Shown piece after piece: positions 25,174-35,002 of a stretch of 64,000 nt of DNA (position 1 is its first letter; every line of letters begins with the position of its first letter). The position numbers and the translations under genes are program-made. Under the pieces are notes generated by a model, which saw only the letters and a program-made list of their open reading frames with translations, was not told the origin of the DNA and ran no database searches. The DNA is from CAVQGF01 sp045807945 (GTDB taxonomy: Bacteria; Acidobacteriota; Terriglobia; Terriglobales; Acidobacteriaceae), in the NCBI GenBank assembly GCA_045807945.1, contig JBJMGI010000078.1, positions 1 to 64,000 on the forward strand, read 5' to 3'.

Positions 25174-26181
25174 ATGAAAGCGCAGCGCAAGATCCATACC
25201 GGCGAGAACGTTGTCCGCATTGAGGCGGAAGCGTTGCGCGGCCTTGCCGATCGCATCTCCGGGCCAATGGCGGCAACGTTTGAGCGAACCCTGGAGCTGC
25301 TGCACGCTTGCACCGGACGCGTTGTCGTAACCGGCATGGGCAAGAGCGGGATCATCGGCCGCAAGATCGCCGCCACCCTCAGCTCGACCGGAACACCCGC
25401 GCTGTTCATGCATCCGGCAGAAGCTGTACACGGCGACTTGGGAATGCTGGTGCGCGGCGACGTCGTGATCGCGCTCTCGTCCAGCGGCGAAACAGAAGAG
25501 ATCGTGCGTCTGCTGGCGATGATCAAGCGCCTGCGGGTTTCGCTGATCACGATGACCTGCGACGACCTTTATTCTTCCGGCAAAAACAAAAAACTTTCCA
25601 CCCTCGCTGCGGCAGCCGATGTCGCGCTAGATTGCTCGATCGCTCAGGAAGCTTGCTCGATGGGCCTTGCGCCGACCGCTTCCACCACCACCATGCTTGC
25701 TCTCGGCGACGCGTTGGCAATGGCGCTGGCGGAAAAACGCGGCTTCAAGGAAGAACATTTTGCCGACCTGCATCCCGGCGGCAAACTGGGCAAGAAGCTT
25801 GCGAAGGTGGATTCGCTCATGCACTCTGGCGAGGCCCTCCCGCGCGTGACTGCAACAGCGAAAATGCACGACGTGATCTATGAGATGTCGCGCAAGAAGC
25901 TGGGCATCACCACCGTAATCGAGGGCGAACGCCTGCTTGGTGTCATCAGCGACGGCGACCTCCGCCGCCTTTTAGAGAAAAAAGGCAAGGACGTTATGGA
26001 CCTCACCGCAGGTGAGTGCGTCACAGGAAATCCGCAGACCATCCCGCCCGATGCTTTTGCCGCTTCCGCACTTAGCATCATGGAAGAAAAAAAGATCACG
26101 TCACTGGTCGTGGTGGACGGCAAACGCGCCGTGCTCGGAATCGTTCACCTGCACGACCTCTGGGGTACGGAGATGGTATGA
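25174..26181 (+). CDS. kdsD: Arabinose-5-phosphate isomerase (KpsF/GutQ family)
   Basis: The enzyme interconverts ribulose-5-P and arabinose-5-P, the entry to Kdo for lipopolysaccharide. The 335-residue product has an SIS domain (RVVVTGMGKSGIIGRKIAAT, ALSSSGETEEIVRL, SMGLAPTASTTTMLALGDAL) followed by two CBS domains (from about 210, VDSLMHSGEALPRV to VVDGKRAVLGIVHLHDLW). Length is standard. The stop overlaps the next start by four bases (ATGA). kdsC lies about 10 kb downstream on the other strand. Confidence 0.93.
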   Translation: MKAQRKIHTGENVVRIEAEALRGLADRISGPMAATFERTLELLHACTGRVVVTGMGKSGIIGRKIAATLSSTGTPALFMHPAEAVHGDLGMLVRGDVVIALSSSGETEEIVRLLAMIKRLRVSLITMTCDDLYSSGKNKKLSTLAAAADVALDCSIAQEACSMGLAPTASTTTMLALGDALAMALAEKRGFKEEHFADLHPGGKLGKKLAKVDSLMHSGEALPRVTATAKMHDVIYEMSRKKLGITTVIEGERLLGVISDGDLRRLLEKKGKDVMDLTAGECVTGNPQTIPPDAFAASALSIMEEKKITSLVVVDGKRAVLGIVHLHDLWGTEMV

Positions 26182-26402
26182 AACCGCTGCTCCCGATACT
26201 GTTATTCCTCAGCGCTATGGCTGGCCAGAGCGTCCCTTCACGCGATCAACATCCAAAAGATTGCTACGCGTGCCGCTCACATCCGTTTTATCTCGATTCA
26301 TTTAGGCTTCGAAACTCTAAGGTCCAGTCCCCTGATGGGCTGAAAGTGGTTAGCTTATCCGGCGGGCACCAATTCGTCCTGAGTAGGCAGGGCGAGGAGT
26401 AG
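26178..26402 (+). CDS. Small secreted protein of unknown function, possibly truncated
   Basis: This 74-residue frame overlaps the kdsD stop (ATGA), so it is translationally coupled. The N-terminus is a signal peptide (MKPLLPILLFLSAMAGQSV). The remainder has two cysteines in DCYACRSHP and a stretch, VQSPDGLKVVSLSGGHQFVL, reminiscent of one PD40 blade. The following 226 bases up to the M13 gene contain no continuing frame without stops, so it may be the start of a longer gene that was lost. Confidence 0.45.
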   Translation: MKPLLPILLFLSAMAGQSVPSRDQHPKDCYACRSHPFYLDSFRLRNSKVQSPDGLKVVSLSGGHQFVLSRQGEE

Positions 26403-26628
26403 TCGATGCCGTGACGGGGATGGTTTTGGAGAGATTCTCGGAAGCAGAAACGAGAGCCATCAAACATCGATGTTGGAAGCATTCGGGTCTGCCCCCGACG
26501 TGAGAACACACCAGTCGTACACCGCAGCAATGTTTGAGCGGCAAACCCCATTCAGTTGCTATCCTTTATTAGTGGCCTTCGTCTATAGCCAGTTCTGCTC
26601 GAATCCAGCTTCCTACCGGAGTAAATCA

Positions 26629-28698
26629 ATGACACTGCAAAGTAAGTTTGTTGCGAGCCTTGCCGCTTGCTCGCTGCTCTTTTGTCTTCCAGCGCTCTAC
26701 GCGCAGGATGCACCTCAGTCAGAGACCCACGGCATTCAGGTATCGCACATCGATAAGTCGGTGAAACCTGGGGACGATTTTTATCAATACGCCAACGGCG
26801 CATGGCTCAAGAGCTACGAGATCCCGCCCGACCGCGCCGCCGTGGGCGTCTTCTCCTTGCTCGACGACGTCGCGAACAAACGTACTGCCGCTCTGATCGA
26901 AGAGGTGGCGAAGTCGAACCCCAAGCCGGGCACAGGCTCGCGCAAGATCGCCGATCTGTTCAATGCCTTCATGGACGAAGCCGGCATCGAGGCAAAGGGC
27001 TTGGCGCCACTAAAACCGCACCTCGCAGCCATTGCGGCCATCAAGGATAAAAAACAACTCGCGCGCGCATTGGGCGAGAGTATGCGCGCCGATGTGGACG
27101 CGCTCAACAACACCAACTACCACACAGCAAACATCTTTGGCCTGTGGGTAGCCCCAGGATTTGAGGATTCCGGGCACTACAACGCCTACTTGATGCAAGG
27201 CGGGATCCAATTGCCCGACCGCGATTACTACCTTTCTGATACTCCGCACATGAAAGAGCTGCGCGCCAAGTATCAGCCGCATATTTCCGCCATGCTGAAG
27301 CTCGCGGGCTTCACCGACACGGATACCCGCGCGGCCCGCATCGTTGAACTCGAACACGCCATCGCGGAGAAGCACGTTTCTTTCGACGAGGAACAGGACG
27401 TCCACAAAGCGAACAATCCGTGGAAGCAAGCGGACTTCGCGGCAAAGGCTCCGGGGCTCGACTGGGCAGAATTCTTCCGCGGCGCAGGCTTGAGCAAGCA
27501 GCAAAATTTTATTGTTTGGCAGCCCACTGCTTTCACCGGCGAATCGGCGCTCGTCGCTTCAGCGTCGCTCGACGCCTGGAAAGATCTTCTGGCATTCCAC
27601 TTGATCGAAGCGCAAGCCGGCATGTTGCCCAAAGCATTTGTTGACGAGCGTTTCAACTTTGCAGGCAGAGAACTCTCCGGAACTTCCCAGCTTCGTCCGC
27701 GGTGGCAGCGCGGAGTCTTTCTGGTGAACGGATTGATCGGCGACGAACTCGGAAAGATCTATGCGCAGCGTTACTTCCCGCCGGAAGCCAAAGCCATGGT
27801 GCAAGAAATGGTCGCGCAAGAGATCGCTGCCTTCCACAAACGGATCGATGCCCTGGCCTGGATGGACCCCTCCACCAAGGCTGAAGCACACGAAAAACTC
27901 AAGACTTTGTATGTAGGGCTTGGTTATCCGGAAACCTGGCATGACTATTCAAACTTCGAAGTAAAGGCGGATGATGCCTTCGGAAACGTATGGCGTGGCG
28001 ACTTCTCCGAATATCAACGCCAGGTCGCTCGTCTCGGTAAGCCGGTCGATAAGCACGAGTGGTCGATGACGCCGCAGACGGTGAACGCGGTGAACCTGCC
28101 GCTGCAGAACGCGCTGAACTTCCCTGCTGCGGTGCTGGGCCCCGGCTTCTTTGATCCGAAGGCGCCTGCCGCGGCGAACTATGGCGCGATCGGCGCGATC
28201 ATCGGGCACGAGATCAGCCATACCTTCGACGCCCAAGGTTCGGCCTTTGACTCGAAAGGTGCGTTACGAAACTGGTGGAAACCGGCCGATCTCGAGCACT
28301 TCGACGTTGCAACCAAGAAGTTGGTCGAGCAGTACAACGCGTACAAGCCCTTCCCAGACCTCGCGCTGAATGGGCAGCAGACTCTTTCAGAGAACATTGC
28401 AGACGTCGCTGGTTTGGCTGCGGCCTATGACGGCTATCACGCTTCCACGGAAAGCAAGAATGCGCCGGAGCAGAGCGGTTTCAGTCCCGACCAGCAATTC
28501 TTCATCGCTTACGCGCAGGCACACGTTACTAAGACGCGCGATGCGGCGCTGCGATCGCAGGTAGCGGGTGATTCGCATTCGCCGGGGGAATGGCGCGCAG
28601 CAACCGTGCGCAACATCGATCCGTGGTATCCCGCGTTCGACGTGAAACAGGGAGAGAAAATGTATCTCGCTCCTACCGACCGCGTGCAGATCTGGTAG
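26629..28698 (+). CDS. M13-family (neprilysin-like) zinc metallopeptidase
   Basis: The 689-residue secreted protein has a signal peptide (KFVASLAACSLLFCLPALYA). The M13 N-domain (VKPGDDFYQYANGAWLKSYE) is followed by the catalytic domain with GHEISHTFDAQGSAFDSKG (zinc His near 527 and 531), ENIADVAGLAAAYDGY (third ligand Glu near 588) and the final NIDPWYPAFDVKQGEKMYLA. The frame is open for 53 more codons upstream, but ATG 26629 follows CGGAG and starts the signal peptide. It likely degrades peptides in the periplasm or outside the cell. Confidence 0.92.
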   Translation: MTLQSKFVASLAACSLLFCLPALYAQDAPQSETHGIQVSHIDKSVKPGDDFYQYANGAWLKSYEIPPDRAAVGVFSLLDDVANKRTAALIEEVAKSNPKPGTGSRKIADLFNAFMDEAGIEAKGLAPLKPHLAAIAAIKDKKQLARALGESMRADVDALNNTNYHTANIFGLWVAPGFEDSGHYNAYLMQGGIQLPDRDYYLSDTPHMKELRAKYQPHISAMLKLAGFTDTDTRAARIVELEHAIAEKHVSFDEEQDVHKANNPWKQADFAAKAPGLDWAEFFRGAGLSKQQNFIVWQPTAFTGESALVASASLDAWKDLLAFHLIEAQAGMLPKAFVDERFNFAGRELSGTSQLRPRWQRGVFLVNGLIGDELGKIYAQRYFPPEAKAMVQEMVAQEIAAFHKRIDALAWMDPSTKAEAHEKLKTLYVGLGYPETWHDYSNFEVKADDAFGNVWRGDFSEYQRQVARLGKPVDKHEWSMTPQTVNAVNLPLQNALNFPAAVLGPGFFDPKAPAAANYGAIGAIIGHEISHTFDAQGSAFDSKGALRNWWKPADLEHFDVATKKLVEQYNAYKPFPDLALNGQQTLSENIADVAGLAAAYDGYHASTESKNAPEQSGFSPDQQFFIAYAQAHVTKTRDAALRSQVAGDSHSPGEWRAATVRNIDPWYPAFDVKQGEKMYLAPTDRVQIW

Positions 28699-28702
28699 AG
28701 AT

Positions 28703-29125
28703 TTAACGCAGTAACGTCAATCCGATTAGACAAAGCACCGCGCCAGCAATATTGCGCGGTGCTAGTCTTTCGGAGTAGAGCAATGTTCCGATAAAGATCA
28801 GCGCCACAGCAATGGCGGTGTTGCAGGCGAGCGAAGTCAGATTGATCCGGAAGCCGGCGCGATAAGCGATGAGATAGCCGGATTCGATCGCCACCACTGA
28901 GAGCGCCAGCCCGATGGCGGTCCAGTTCACTACCTTCATCTGCCCGGCGGCTCCGCCCCGGACAAAATAGATCGCCACGCACGCAACCGCTGCCAGTCCG
29001 AAACTGATCGCGAGCGAAAAGAAGGGGTCCACTCCACGTGGCGTGCTCTTCTGGGAAACGTGGTATAGAACTCCGCCGATGACGATCATCGCGATGGGAA
29101 CGAAGCTGGTGACGCTGGTGCTCAT
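28703..29125 (-). CDS. Small EamA/DMT-type membrane protein
   Basis: The 140-residue product has four or five hydrophobic helices (IAMIVIGGVLYHV, AISFGLAAVACVAIYFV, AIGLALSVVAIESGYLIAYR, LACNTAIAVALIFIGTLLY, NIAGAVLCLIGLTLL) ending in the half-EamA pattern. It is a single 5-TM unit, as in small multidrug-resistance-like transporters that dimerise. The start at 29125 has AAGGAAA upstream; a longer frame would run into the divergent proS promoter. Substrate unknown. Confidence 0.75.
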   Translation of the reverse strand: MSTSVTSFVPIAMIVIGGVLYHVSQKSTPRGVDPFFSLAISFGLAAVACVAIYFVRGGAAGQMKVVNWTAIGLALSVVAIESGYLIAYRAGFRINLTSLACNTAIAVALIFIGTLLYSERLAPRNIAGAVLCLIGLTLLR

Positions 29126-29248
29126 GAAATTTCCTTTGCCGATGAGAGTAGCATCGTGCGCTTTCGGATTCTGAATTTTCCTGCGCAACTTTGGGGCTGT
29201 GGCAGCTTCCGGTAGAATGCTGGATTCCGCAGTCATAGGAATTCAAGC

Positions 29249-31039
29249 ATGCAGAAGTGGTCCAGACTCTTCATCCCTACCCTCCGCGAAGCTCCTGCCG
29301 ACGCTGAGGTCGCGAGCCATAAATTCCTCGTCCGCTCAGGCTATATTCGCCAGCTCGCCGCCGGTATTTACAGCTACCTCTACCTTGGCCAGCGCTCCAT
29401 CCTGAAGATCCAGAACATCGTCCGCGAAGAGATGGACAAGATTGGTCAGGAATTTTTCCTCCCCGCGTTGAATCCCCGCGAAGTGTGGGAGGCGAGCGGT
29501 CGCTGGAGCGTGATGGGCGACAACATGTTCCGCCTGAAAGACCGCAAAGGCGCAGACCTGTGCCTGGGCATGACTCACGAAGAGGTGATGACGGAGATCG
29601 CACGCAAGGAGCTGCGCAGCTACAAGCAGCTGCCGCAGATCTGGTATCAGATCCAGACAAAATTCCGCGACGAGCCACGTCCTAAGTCGGGGCTGCTGCG
29701 CGTTCGCCAGTTCACGATGAAAGACGCGTACTCCTTCGACATGGATCCAGCCGGCCTAGACGTTTCGTATCAGAAGCATTACGACGTCTATCGAACGATC
29801 TTCGACCGCTGCGGACTGAAATACGCAGTCGTGGAAGCACACTCGGGAGCGATGGGCGGCTCGCAGTCGCACGAGTTCATGGTGATGAGCGACGCCGGCG
29901 AGGACTTGATCGCTAGCTGCGCGAAGTGCGGCTACGCGGCAAATCTCGAGAAGGCGACTTCGACGCTGCCGCCGGTTGAGGACCTTCCTGGCGATGCCCC
30001 GCCCGAGCTAGTCGCCACGCCCGGCAAGAAGACGATCGAAGACGTTGCAAAGTTCCTCGGCGTCTCGCCGAAGCAGAAGATTAAAACCCTGGCGCTGATG
30101 ATGAGCCAGCCTGACGAGAAGACCGGCGGCGTGAAGACGCGCCCGGTGATCGTGCTGCTGCGTGGTGATCACATGCTGAACGAGGCGAAGCTCACTTCCC
30201 TGCTGGGGAGCCACCCGTTTCGTCCCATGCAGGAGGAGGAGATCCAGCAGGTCTTCAAGGCGCCCGCAGGATATCTGGGGCCTGTAGGGATTCCTGCCTT
30301 CCAAGCCGGACAAGGCTCGGGGACACAGCGCATCCTGCTCGAAGGGCTACCGCTCATCTATGCCGATTCCGCACTCGAAGGCCGCAAGAACCTGATTGCG
30401 GGCGCTAACAAAGAGGACTTTCATGTGAAGAACATCACGCCGGGGAAGGATTTTGGCGTCACGCAATATGCCGACCTGCGCAATGTCGCTGAGGGTGAGG
30501 GATGTCCGAAATGCGGCGAGCCGCTGAAAGTGGCGAAAGCAGTCGAGATCGGACACATCTTCAAGCTCGGGTACAAATACTCCGAGTCCATGGGTGCGCG
30601 TGTCCTCGATCGCGACGGCAAAGAGGTCGCTCCCATCATGGGCAGCTACGGCATCGGCATCGAACGCATTCTTACGTGCGCCGTCGAACAGAATCACGAC
30701 GATGCTGGCTTTTATCTGCCGCAGAGCATTGCTCCGTTCGATGTGGTGGTCACTCCCATCAACGCGGCGGATGCCGTGCAGGGACCTACCTCGCTGGAGA
30801 TCGTTCAGGCGCTCGAGGCCGCGGGATTTGACGTGCTGTATGACGACCGCGACGAACGTCCGGGGGTGAAATTCAAGGATTCCGACCTGATCGGCGTGCC
30901 CTATCGGATCACTGTTGGCAAGAAGGTTTCCGAGGGTAAGGTGGAACTATTAGACCGCTCGACACGAGAAACTCAGGATGCTACTATCAGCGGCATCGCA
31001 GGCCAGTTTTCGGAACTTTTGCAGCGCCGCGGCCGTTGA
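29249..31039 (+). CDS. proS: Proline--tRNA ligase (bacterial type)
   Basis: The 596-residue class II synthetase has motif 1 in LRSYKQLPQIWYQIQTKFRD context, motif 2 SGLLRVRQFTMKDAYSFD and motif 3 GSYGIGIERILTCAVEQNHD. The INS editing domain (about 230-400), which clears Ala-tRNA-Pro, is present. The C-terminal anticodon-binding domain contains GFDVLYDDRDERPGVKFKDS. Length is normal for the prokaryote-type enzyme. A four-Cys pair (CAKCGY ... CPKCGE) flanks the insertion. The next gene starts 16 bases later. Confidence 0.96.
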   Translation: MQKWSRLFIPTLREAPADAEVASHKFLVRSGYIRQLAAGIYSYLYLGQRSILKIQNIVREEMDKIGQEFFLPALNPREVWEASGRWSVMGDNMFRLKDRKGADLCLGMTHEEVMTEIARKELRSYKQLPQIWYQIQTKFRDEPRPKSGLLRVRQFTMKDAYSFDMDPAGLDVSYQKHYDVYRTIFDRCGLKYAVVEAHSGAMGGSQSHEFMVMSDAGEDLIASCAKCGYAANLEKATSTLPPVEDLPGDAPPELVATPGKKTIEDVAKFLGVSPKQKIKTLALMMSQPDEKTGGVKTRPVIVLLRGDHMLNEAKLTSLLGSHPFRPMQEEEIQQVFKAPAGYLGPVGIPAFQAGQGSGTQRILLEGLPLIYADSALEGRKNLIAGANKEDFHVKNITPGKDFGVTQYADLRNVAEGEGCPKCGEPLKVAKAVEIGHIFKLGYKYSESMGARVLDRDGKEVAPIMGSYGIGIERILTCAVEQNHDDAGFYLPQSIAPFDVVVTPINAADAVQGPTSLEIVQALEAAGFDVLYDDRDERPGVKFKDSDLIGVPYRITVGKKVSEGKVELLDRSTRETQDATISGIAGQFSELLQRRGR

Positions 31040-31055
31040 CAGTGGGGTCTCGTAC

Positions 31056-31406
31056 ATGGAAAAACTAAAGCCGGTCCTGATGATCTTGGCGGTCGTTATC
31101 GCCATCTACGTCGGCATCAAGCTGGTCCCTCCTTACTACAACGATTGGCAGTTCTCCGACTTCATAGACGGTGAAGCCCGCATAGACACTTACAACCTCA
31201 AGCCTGAGGCTGAGATCCACAAAGACATCATGCGCGCTGCCCGCGATAACGATATTCCGATCACCGACGACAAGGTGGTGATCCAGCGCGGCAATGGGAC
31301 CATCTCCATCGAGGCGAAATACACCGTCCACGTTGACTTGCCGGGATATCCATTGGACCTCAATTTCGATGCCGGGTCGAAGAATAAAAATCCTGTAGTC
31401 CGCTAG
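31056..31406 (+). CDS. Small membrane-anchored protein, function unknown
   Basis: The 116-residue protein has one N-terminal membrane helix (LKPVLMILAVVIAIYVGIKL). A soluble extracytoplasmic part (PPYYNDWQFSDFIDGEARID ... YTVHVDLPGYPLDLNFDAGS) follows and resembles short DUF4845-like proteins. ATG 31056 is chosen because it places the helix at the N-terminus. It sits between proS and the penicillin-binding protein and may share the proS transcript. Confidence 0.7.
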   Translation: MEKLKPVLMILAVVIAIYVGIKLVPPYYNDWQFSDFIDGEARIDTYNLKPEAEIHKDIMRAARDNDIPITDDKVVIQRGNGTISIEAKYTVHVDLPGYPLDLNFDAGSKNKNPVVR

Positions 31407-31506
31407 ATCAGGACGTGCGCGGCGTGCGGAAACCGGCCCGCGCACGATACAATTAGAGACGCCATAAACTGAAAGTCGTCTGGGCGCATCTCACAAACCA
31501 ACCACT

Positions 31507-34167
31507 GTGGCAGTCAAAGTAAAACCCTCTCGCATAACCAGCGCTAGTTTTGCGGACAAGCTCGTCTTGCTGCGGCAATCGCTGCATAGACCGTGGGTGC
31601 AGTTCATTCTCGGTTTGTCCCTGGTTATCGTGACCGCCCTGTTTGGTGTCTTCCTGTTCTTCCACTTGAAGTATTCGCGCCTGGTGGACTCGAAGATCAA
31701 GGGCCAGATCTTTTCGACCTCCGCCAAGATCTACGCTACCCCTCGAACGCTGCGCATCGGAGATGCAACGACAGCGCATGACGTTGGGGTGATGCTGCGC
31801 CGCTCCGGATACACGGAAGAAGGTTCAGGCGCGAAATCACAAGTCGGGACGTTTGAATTTCGCGGGAAAGGCATCGTCGTGACGCCGGGGCCGGAGTCGT
31901 ACCACAACAGCGAAGCCGCGCAGATCAGCTTCGAAGATGGCAAGGTCAGCAGGATCCGGGTAGATGGCTCCTCGCAAGACCTCGGCGGATACGAACTCGA
32001 GCCGCAACTCGTCACCGCGCTGTTCGAGGGCGAAGGCCGCTCCAAGCGGCGGCTGGTGCAGTACTCCGATATTCCCAAAGTCCTGGTGGACGCGGTCACC
32101 GCCATCGAGGACCGCCGCTTCTTCAGCCACAGCGGTGTGAACTATTTCCGCCTGGCACAGGCAGCGTGGATCGATTTCCGCTCGCACCAGCATCAACAGG
32201 GTGCTTCCACCATCACTATGCAGCTGGCGCGCGGATTCTTCCTGACGCCCGAAAAAACCGTGAAGCGCAAGGTCATCGAGATGATGATCGCAAGCGAGCT
32301 CGAGAACAAGCTGAGCAAACAGCAGATCTTCGAGATGTATGCGAACCAGGTCGATATGGGCCAACGCGGCTCGTTCACCATCACTGGCTTCGGCCAGGCT
32401 GCGCAGGCGTACTTCGGTAAAGACATTAAGAATCTCACTCTGCCCGAAGCGGCGCTGCTTGCCGCCGTCATCCAGCGACCGAGCTGGCTTTCGCCGTACC
32501 GCCATCCTGACCGCGCACTCGAGCGCCGCAACGTAGTGCTTGATTCGATGGTTGAAACGGACGCCATCACTCGTGATGAAGCTGAGCGCGCCAAGGCGAC
32601 TCCGCTGAAGCTCGCTCCTCCCAACGTAGAGGCCAGCGATGCTCCTTACTTCGTTGACCTGGTAAAGGACACGCTCACCGATCCGAAAAGCGGCGGCACC
32701 CAGCATGATCTGAACGAGCAGGCGTTCCGCATCTACACGACTCTCGACATGGACCTGCAAAAAGCGGCTGCGGACGCGATCGAGTCCGGCATCAAGGACG
32801 TGGACAGGCAGGTGAATGCGCTGCGCACAAAGCGAGTAAAAAAAGGGACGGGCAAGAACGCGAAGTACGAGAAAGAGGTTTTGCCCGGACCGAAGGCGCA
32901 GGTATCGCTTATAGCCATTGACCCGCACACGGGAGAGGTGCTGGCACTGGTTGGCGGGCGCAATTACGGAGACAGTCAGCTGAACCACGCCGTCGCCGAA
33001 CGGCCGACCGGCTCCATCTTCAAGCCGTTCGTTTACGCGGCCGCGATCAATACGGCTGTGACCGGCGCTGCGCCGGGAGCCGAGGTTATGACACCCGCTT
33101 CCATCGTTGACGATTCCGCGACAACCTTCACCTACGGCGACCAGATCTACGAACCGCGGAATTACAAAGAGGAGTACCACGGGCCGGTGCGCCTGGGATA
33201 CGCGCTTGCGTTGTCGTTGAATAACGCCACAGTTAAAGTCGCGGAAGCCGTTGGTTACGACAAAGTCGCTGATCTGGCGCGCAATGCCGGCATTAAGCGC
33301 GCTCAGGCGACGCCAGCCGTCGCGCTCGGCTCCTACGACGCAACGCCCATCGACATGGCCGGTGCGTGGTCGGTGTTTGCGAACTATGGGATTCATGTGA
33401 ATCCGATCATGGTGAAATCGCTGCGCGCTGCCAATGGCGATGTTGTGCAAGATTTTCAAACCGAAAAGCGGCCCGTGCTCGATCCGCGCGTGGCTTACGT
33501 TATGACAGACATGTTGCAGGGTCCGGTCAATTTCGGTACCGCGGCGGGAATCCGTAGCCTGGGGTTCACCTGGCAGGCGGCCGGTAAGACCGGCACCTCG
33601 CACGACGCTTGGTTCGCGGGGTACACGACCAACCTGCTCTGCATCGTTTGGATCGGGTACGACGATTACAGTGACTTGAAGCTGAGCGGCGCTGTGACGG
33701 CCGCTCCCATTTGGGCGCAGTTTATGAAGAAAGCGCTCAACCTGCCGCAATATAAAGACCCTAAGTGGTTCAGCACGCCCCAGGGCGTGGTCACGCTGAA
33801 GCTCGACAAGATCACGAATCGCATAGCCACTCCAGCGTGCCCGGACGACTACTACGCAGCCTTTATTGCTGGCACTGAGCCGACCGATACCTGTGAGCAC
33901 GTCACCGATAACCGCAGCCTCATCCAGAAGATATTCGGGGTCGGTCAGAAACCTTCCCCACCCCCTCCGGTGTCTAACCCCCCGCAGGGTGCCCCGTCTA
34001 ACCAGCCGGGAGCCCAGCAACAACAGCAGCAGCAACAGCAACAACAGGAAGATCCGAACAAGAAAAAGCCGGGCTTTTGGAAGCGGATTTTCGGCGGCGG
34101 CGACGATAAAGACAAGGACAAGGAACCGCAGCAACAACAGCCGCAGCCACAACCCGCTCCGCACTAG
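31507..34167 (+). CDS. mrcB: Class A penicillin-binding protein (PBP1b-like)
   Basis: The 886-residue bifunctional peptidoglycan synthase has one membrane helix (FILGLSLVIVTALFGVFLFF) and a UB2H-like region (IYATPRTLRIGDATTAHDVG). The GT51 glycosyltransferase contains EDRRFFSHSGVNYFRL, GASTITMQLARGFFL and the KRKVIEMMIASELE motif. The transpeptidase has SIFK (Ser near 502), SLNN near 570 and KTGTSHDAWFAG near 692. The C-terminus is a disordered Pro, poly-Gln (about 836-850) and Asp/Lys tail. The start is GTG at 31507. The UB2H-like segment argues for a PBP1b rather than PBP1a type. Confidence 0.9.
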   Translation: MAVKVKPSRITSASFADKLVLLRQSLHRPWVQFILGLSLVIVTALFGVFLFFHLKYSRLVDSKIKGQIFSTSAKIYATPRTLRIGDATTAHDVGVMLRRSGYTEEGSGAKSQVGTFEFRGKGIVVTPGPESYHNSEAAQISFEDGKVSRIRVDGSSQDLGGYELEPQLVTALFEGEGRSKRRLVQYSDIPKVLVDAVTAIEDRRFFSHSGVNYFRLAQAAWIDFRSHQHQQGASTITMQLARGFFLTPEKTVKRKVIEMMIASELENKLSKQQIFEMYANQVDMGQRGSFTITGFGQAAQAYFGKDIKNLTLPEAALLAAVIQRPSWLSPYRHPDRALERRNVVLDSMVETDAITRDEAERAKATPLKLAPPNVEASDAPYFVDLVKDTLTDPKSGGTQHDLNEQAFRIYTTLDMDLQKAAADAIESGIKDVDRQVNALRTKRVKKGTGKNAKYEKEVLPGPKAQVSLIAIDPHTGEVLALVGGRNYGDSQLNHAVAERPTGSIFKPFVYAAAINTAVTGAAPGAEVMTPASIVDDSATTFTYGDQIYEPRNYKEEYHGPVRLGYALALSLNNATVKVAEAVGYDKVADLARNAGIKRAQATPAVALGSYDATPIDMAGAWSVFANYGIHVNPIMVKSLRAANGDVVQDFQTEKRPVLDPRVAYVMTDMLQGPVNFGTAAGIRSLGFTWQAAGKTGTSHDAWFAGYTTNLLCIVWIGYDDYSDLKLSGAVTAAPIWAQFMKKALNLPQYKDPKWFSTPQGVVTLKLDKITNRIATPACPDDYYAAFIAGTEPTDTCEHVTDNRSLIQKIFGVGQKPSPPPPVSNPPQGAPSNQPGAQQQQQQQQQQQEDPNKKKPGFWKRIFGGGDDKDKDKEPQQQQPQPQPAPH

Positions 34168-34188
34168 CCACCACCCTGGAGGTGTTGC

Positions 34189-34983
34189 ATGACCGCGCAC
34201 CGTTTTGCAGTCACGTTGGCAGCAGTCCTTCTATGTGCGGGAATCGCCTCTGCCCAAACCACGGTTGCATCAGTTCCCCAGCAACTTCGCCAGGCTGAGC
34301 CGCCGCCGGCATCCGCCAGCGCTGACCAACTGGAACTTACGGGCGATGAGTTGCACTCGAAGAAATACTTCGCCGACGCTCTCGACTATTATCAGGCGGC
34401 CAATACAAAGCACCCTTCAGCTCGCGTCATGACCAAGATCGGGATGATGAACCTGCAGATGGCGCGCGTGGATGCATCGCGTAAGGATTTCGAGCGCGCC
34501 ATCAAGATGGATCCGAGCTACGCTGACGCTTATAACAACCTTGGGGCGGTCTACTACCACGACCATCAATTGAAAGAAGCCATCAAGCAGTATCAGAAAG
34601 CGATCGCTATCAATCCTGCCTTCGCTACATATCACAGCAACTTGGGCACTGCTTACATGGAGCGCAAGGAGTTCGATAAAGCCGCGGCCGAATATGCGCG
34701 CGCATTGCAGATCGATCCCGACATCTTCGAGCCGCATGCGGGCACGGGCATCCCCGCTCAGTTCTCATCCCCTGCCGATCGCGCCCGCTTCCATTACGTG
34801 ATCGCGAAGACTTACGCCAAGGCGGGAAATACGGACCGCTGCCTCTTGTATCTCACCAAAGCCATGGAGTTCGGCTTCAAGGACATCAACCGCGTCTATA
34901 AAGAGGATGAATTCGCGGCAGTGCGGAAAGACCCGCGGTTCGCGCAGCTCATGGCAAAAAAAAATACGCTGATGCAGCCGTAA
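34189..34983 (+). CDS. Secreted TPR-repeat protein
   Basis: The 264-residue protein has a signal peptide (RFAVTLAAVLLCAGIASAQ). At least three TPR repeats follow (YADAYNNLGAVYYHDHQLKE, AFATYHSNLGTAYMERKEFD, ALQIDPDIFEPHAG), with a further helical pair at the end. GGAGGTG precedes the ATG. It lies 21 bases after the penicillin-binding protein gene and is probably in the same operon. It may be a periplasmic scaffold for envelope enzymes, but that is only suggested by context. Confidence 0.82.
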   Translation: MTAHRFAVTLAAVLLCAGIASAQTTVASVPQQLRQAEPPPASASADQLELTGDELHSKKYFADALDYYQAANTKHPSARVMTKIGMMNLQMARVDASRKDFERAIKMDPSYADAYNNLGAVYYHDHQLKEAIKQYQKAIAINPAFATYHSNLGTAYMERKEFDKAAAEYARALQIDPDIFEPHAGTGIPAQFSSPADRARFHYVIAKTYAKAGNTDRCLLYLTKAMEFGFKDINRVYKEDEFAAVRKDPRFAQLMAKKNTLMQP

Positions 34984-35002
34984 TTCCCAGGACGGCTATG
35001 GA

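Noticed and set aside
34015..34050. CAG/CAA repeats as a microsatellite or CRISPR-like array
   Set aside because: They are in frame and encode the poly-Gln tail of the penicillin-binding protein. There are no spacers.
31837..34200. A 787-codon open frame antisense to the penicillin-binding protein gene
   Set aside because: It is a mirror of a high-GC coding strand. The translation is Arg/Leu/Val-rich without any domain, while the sense frame has all family motifs.
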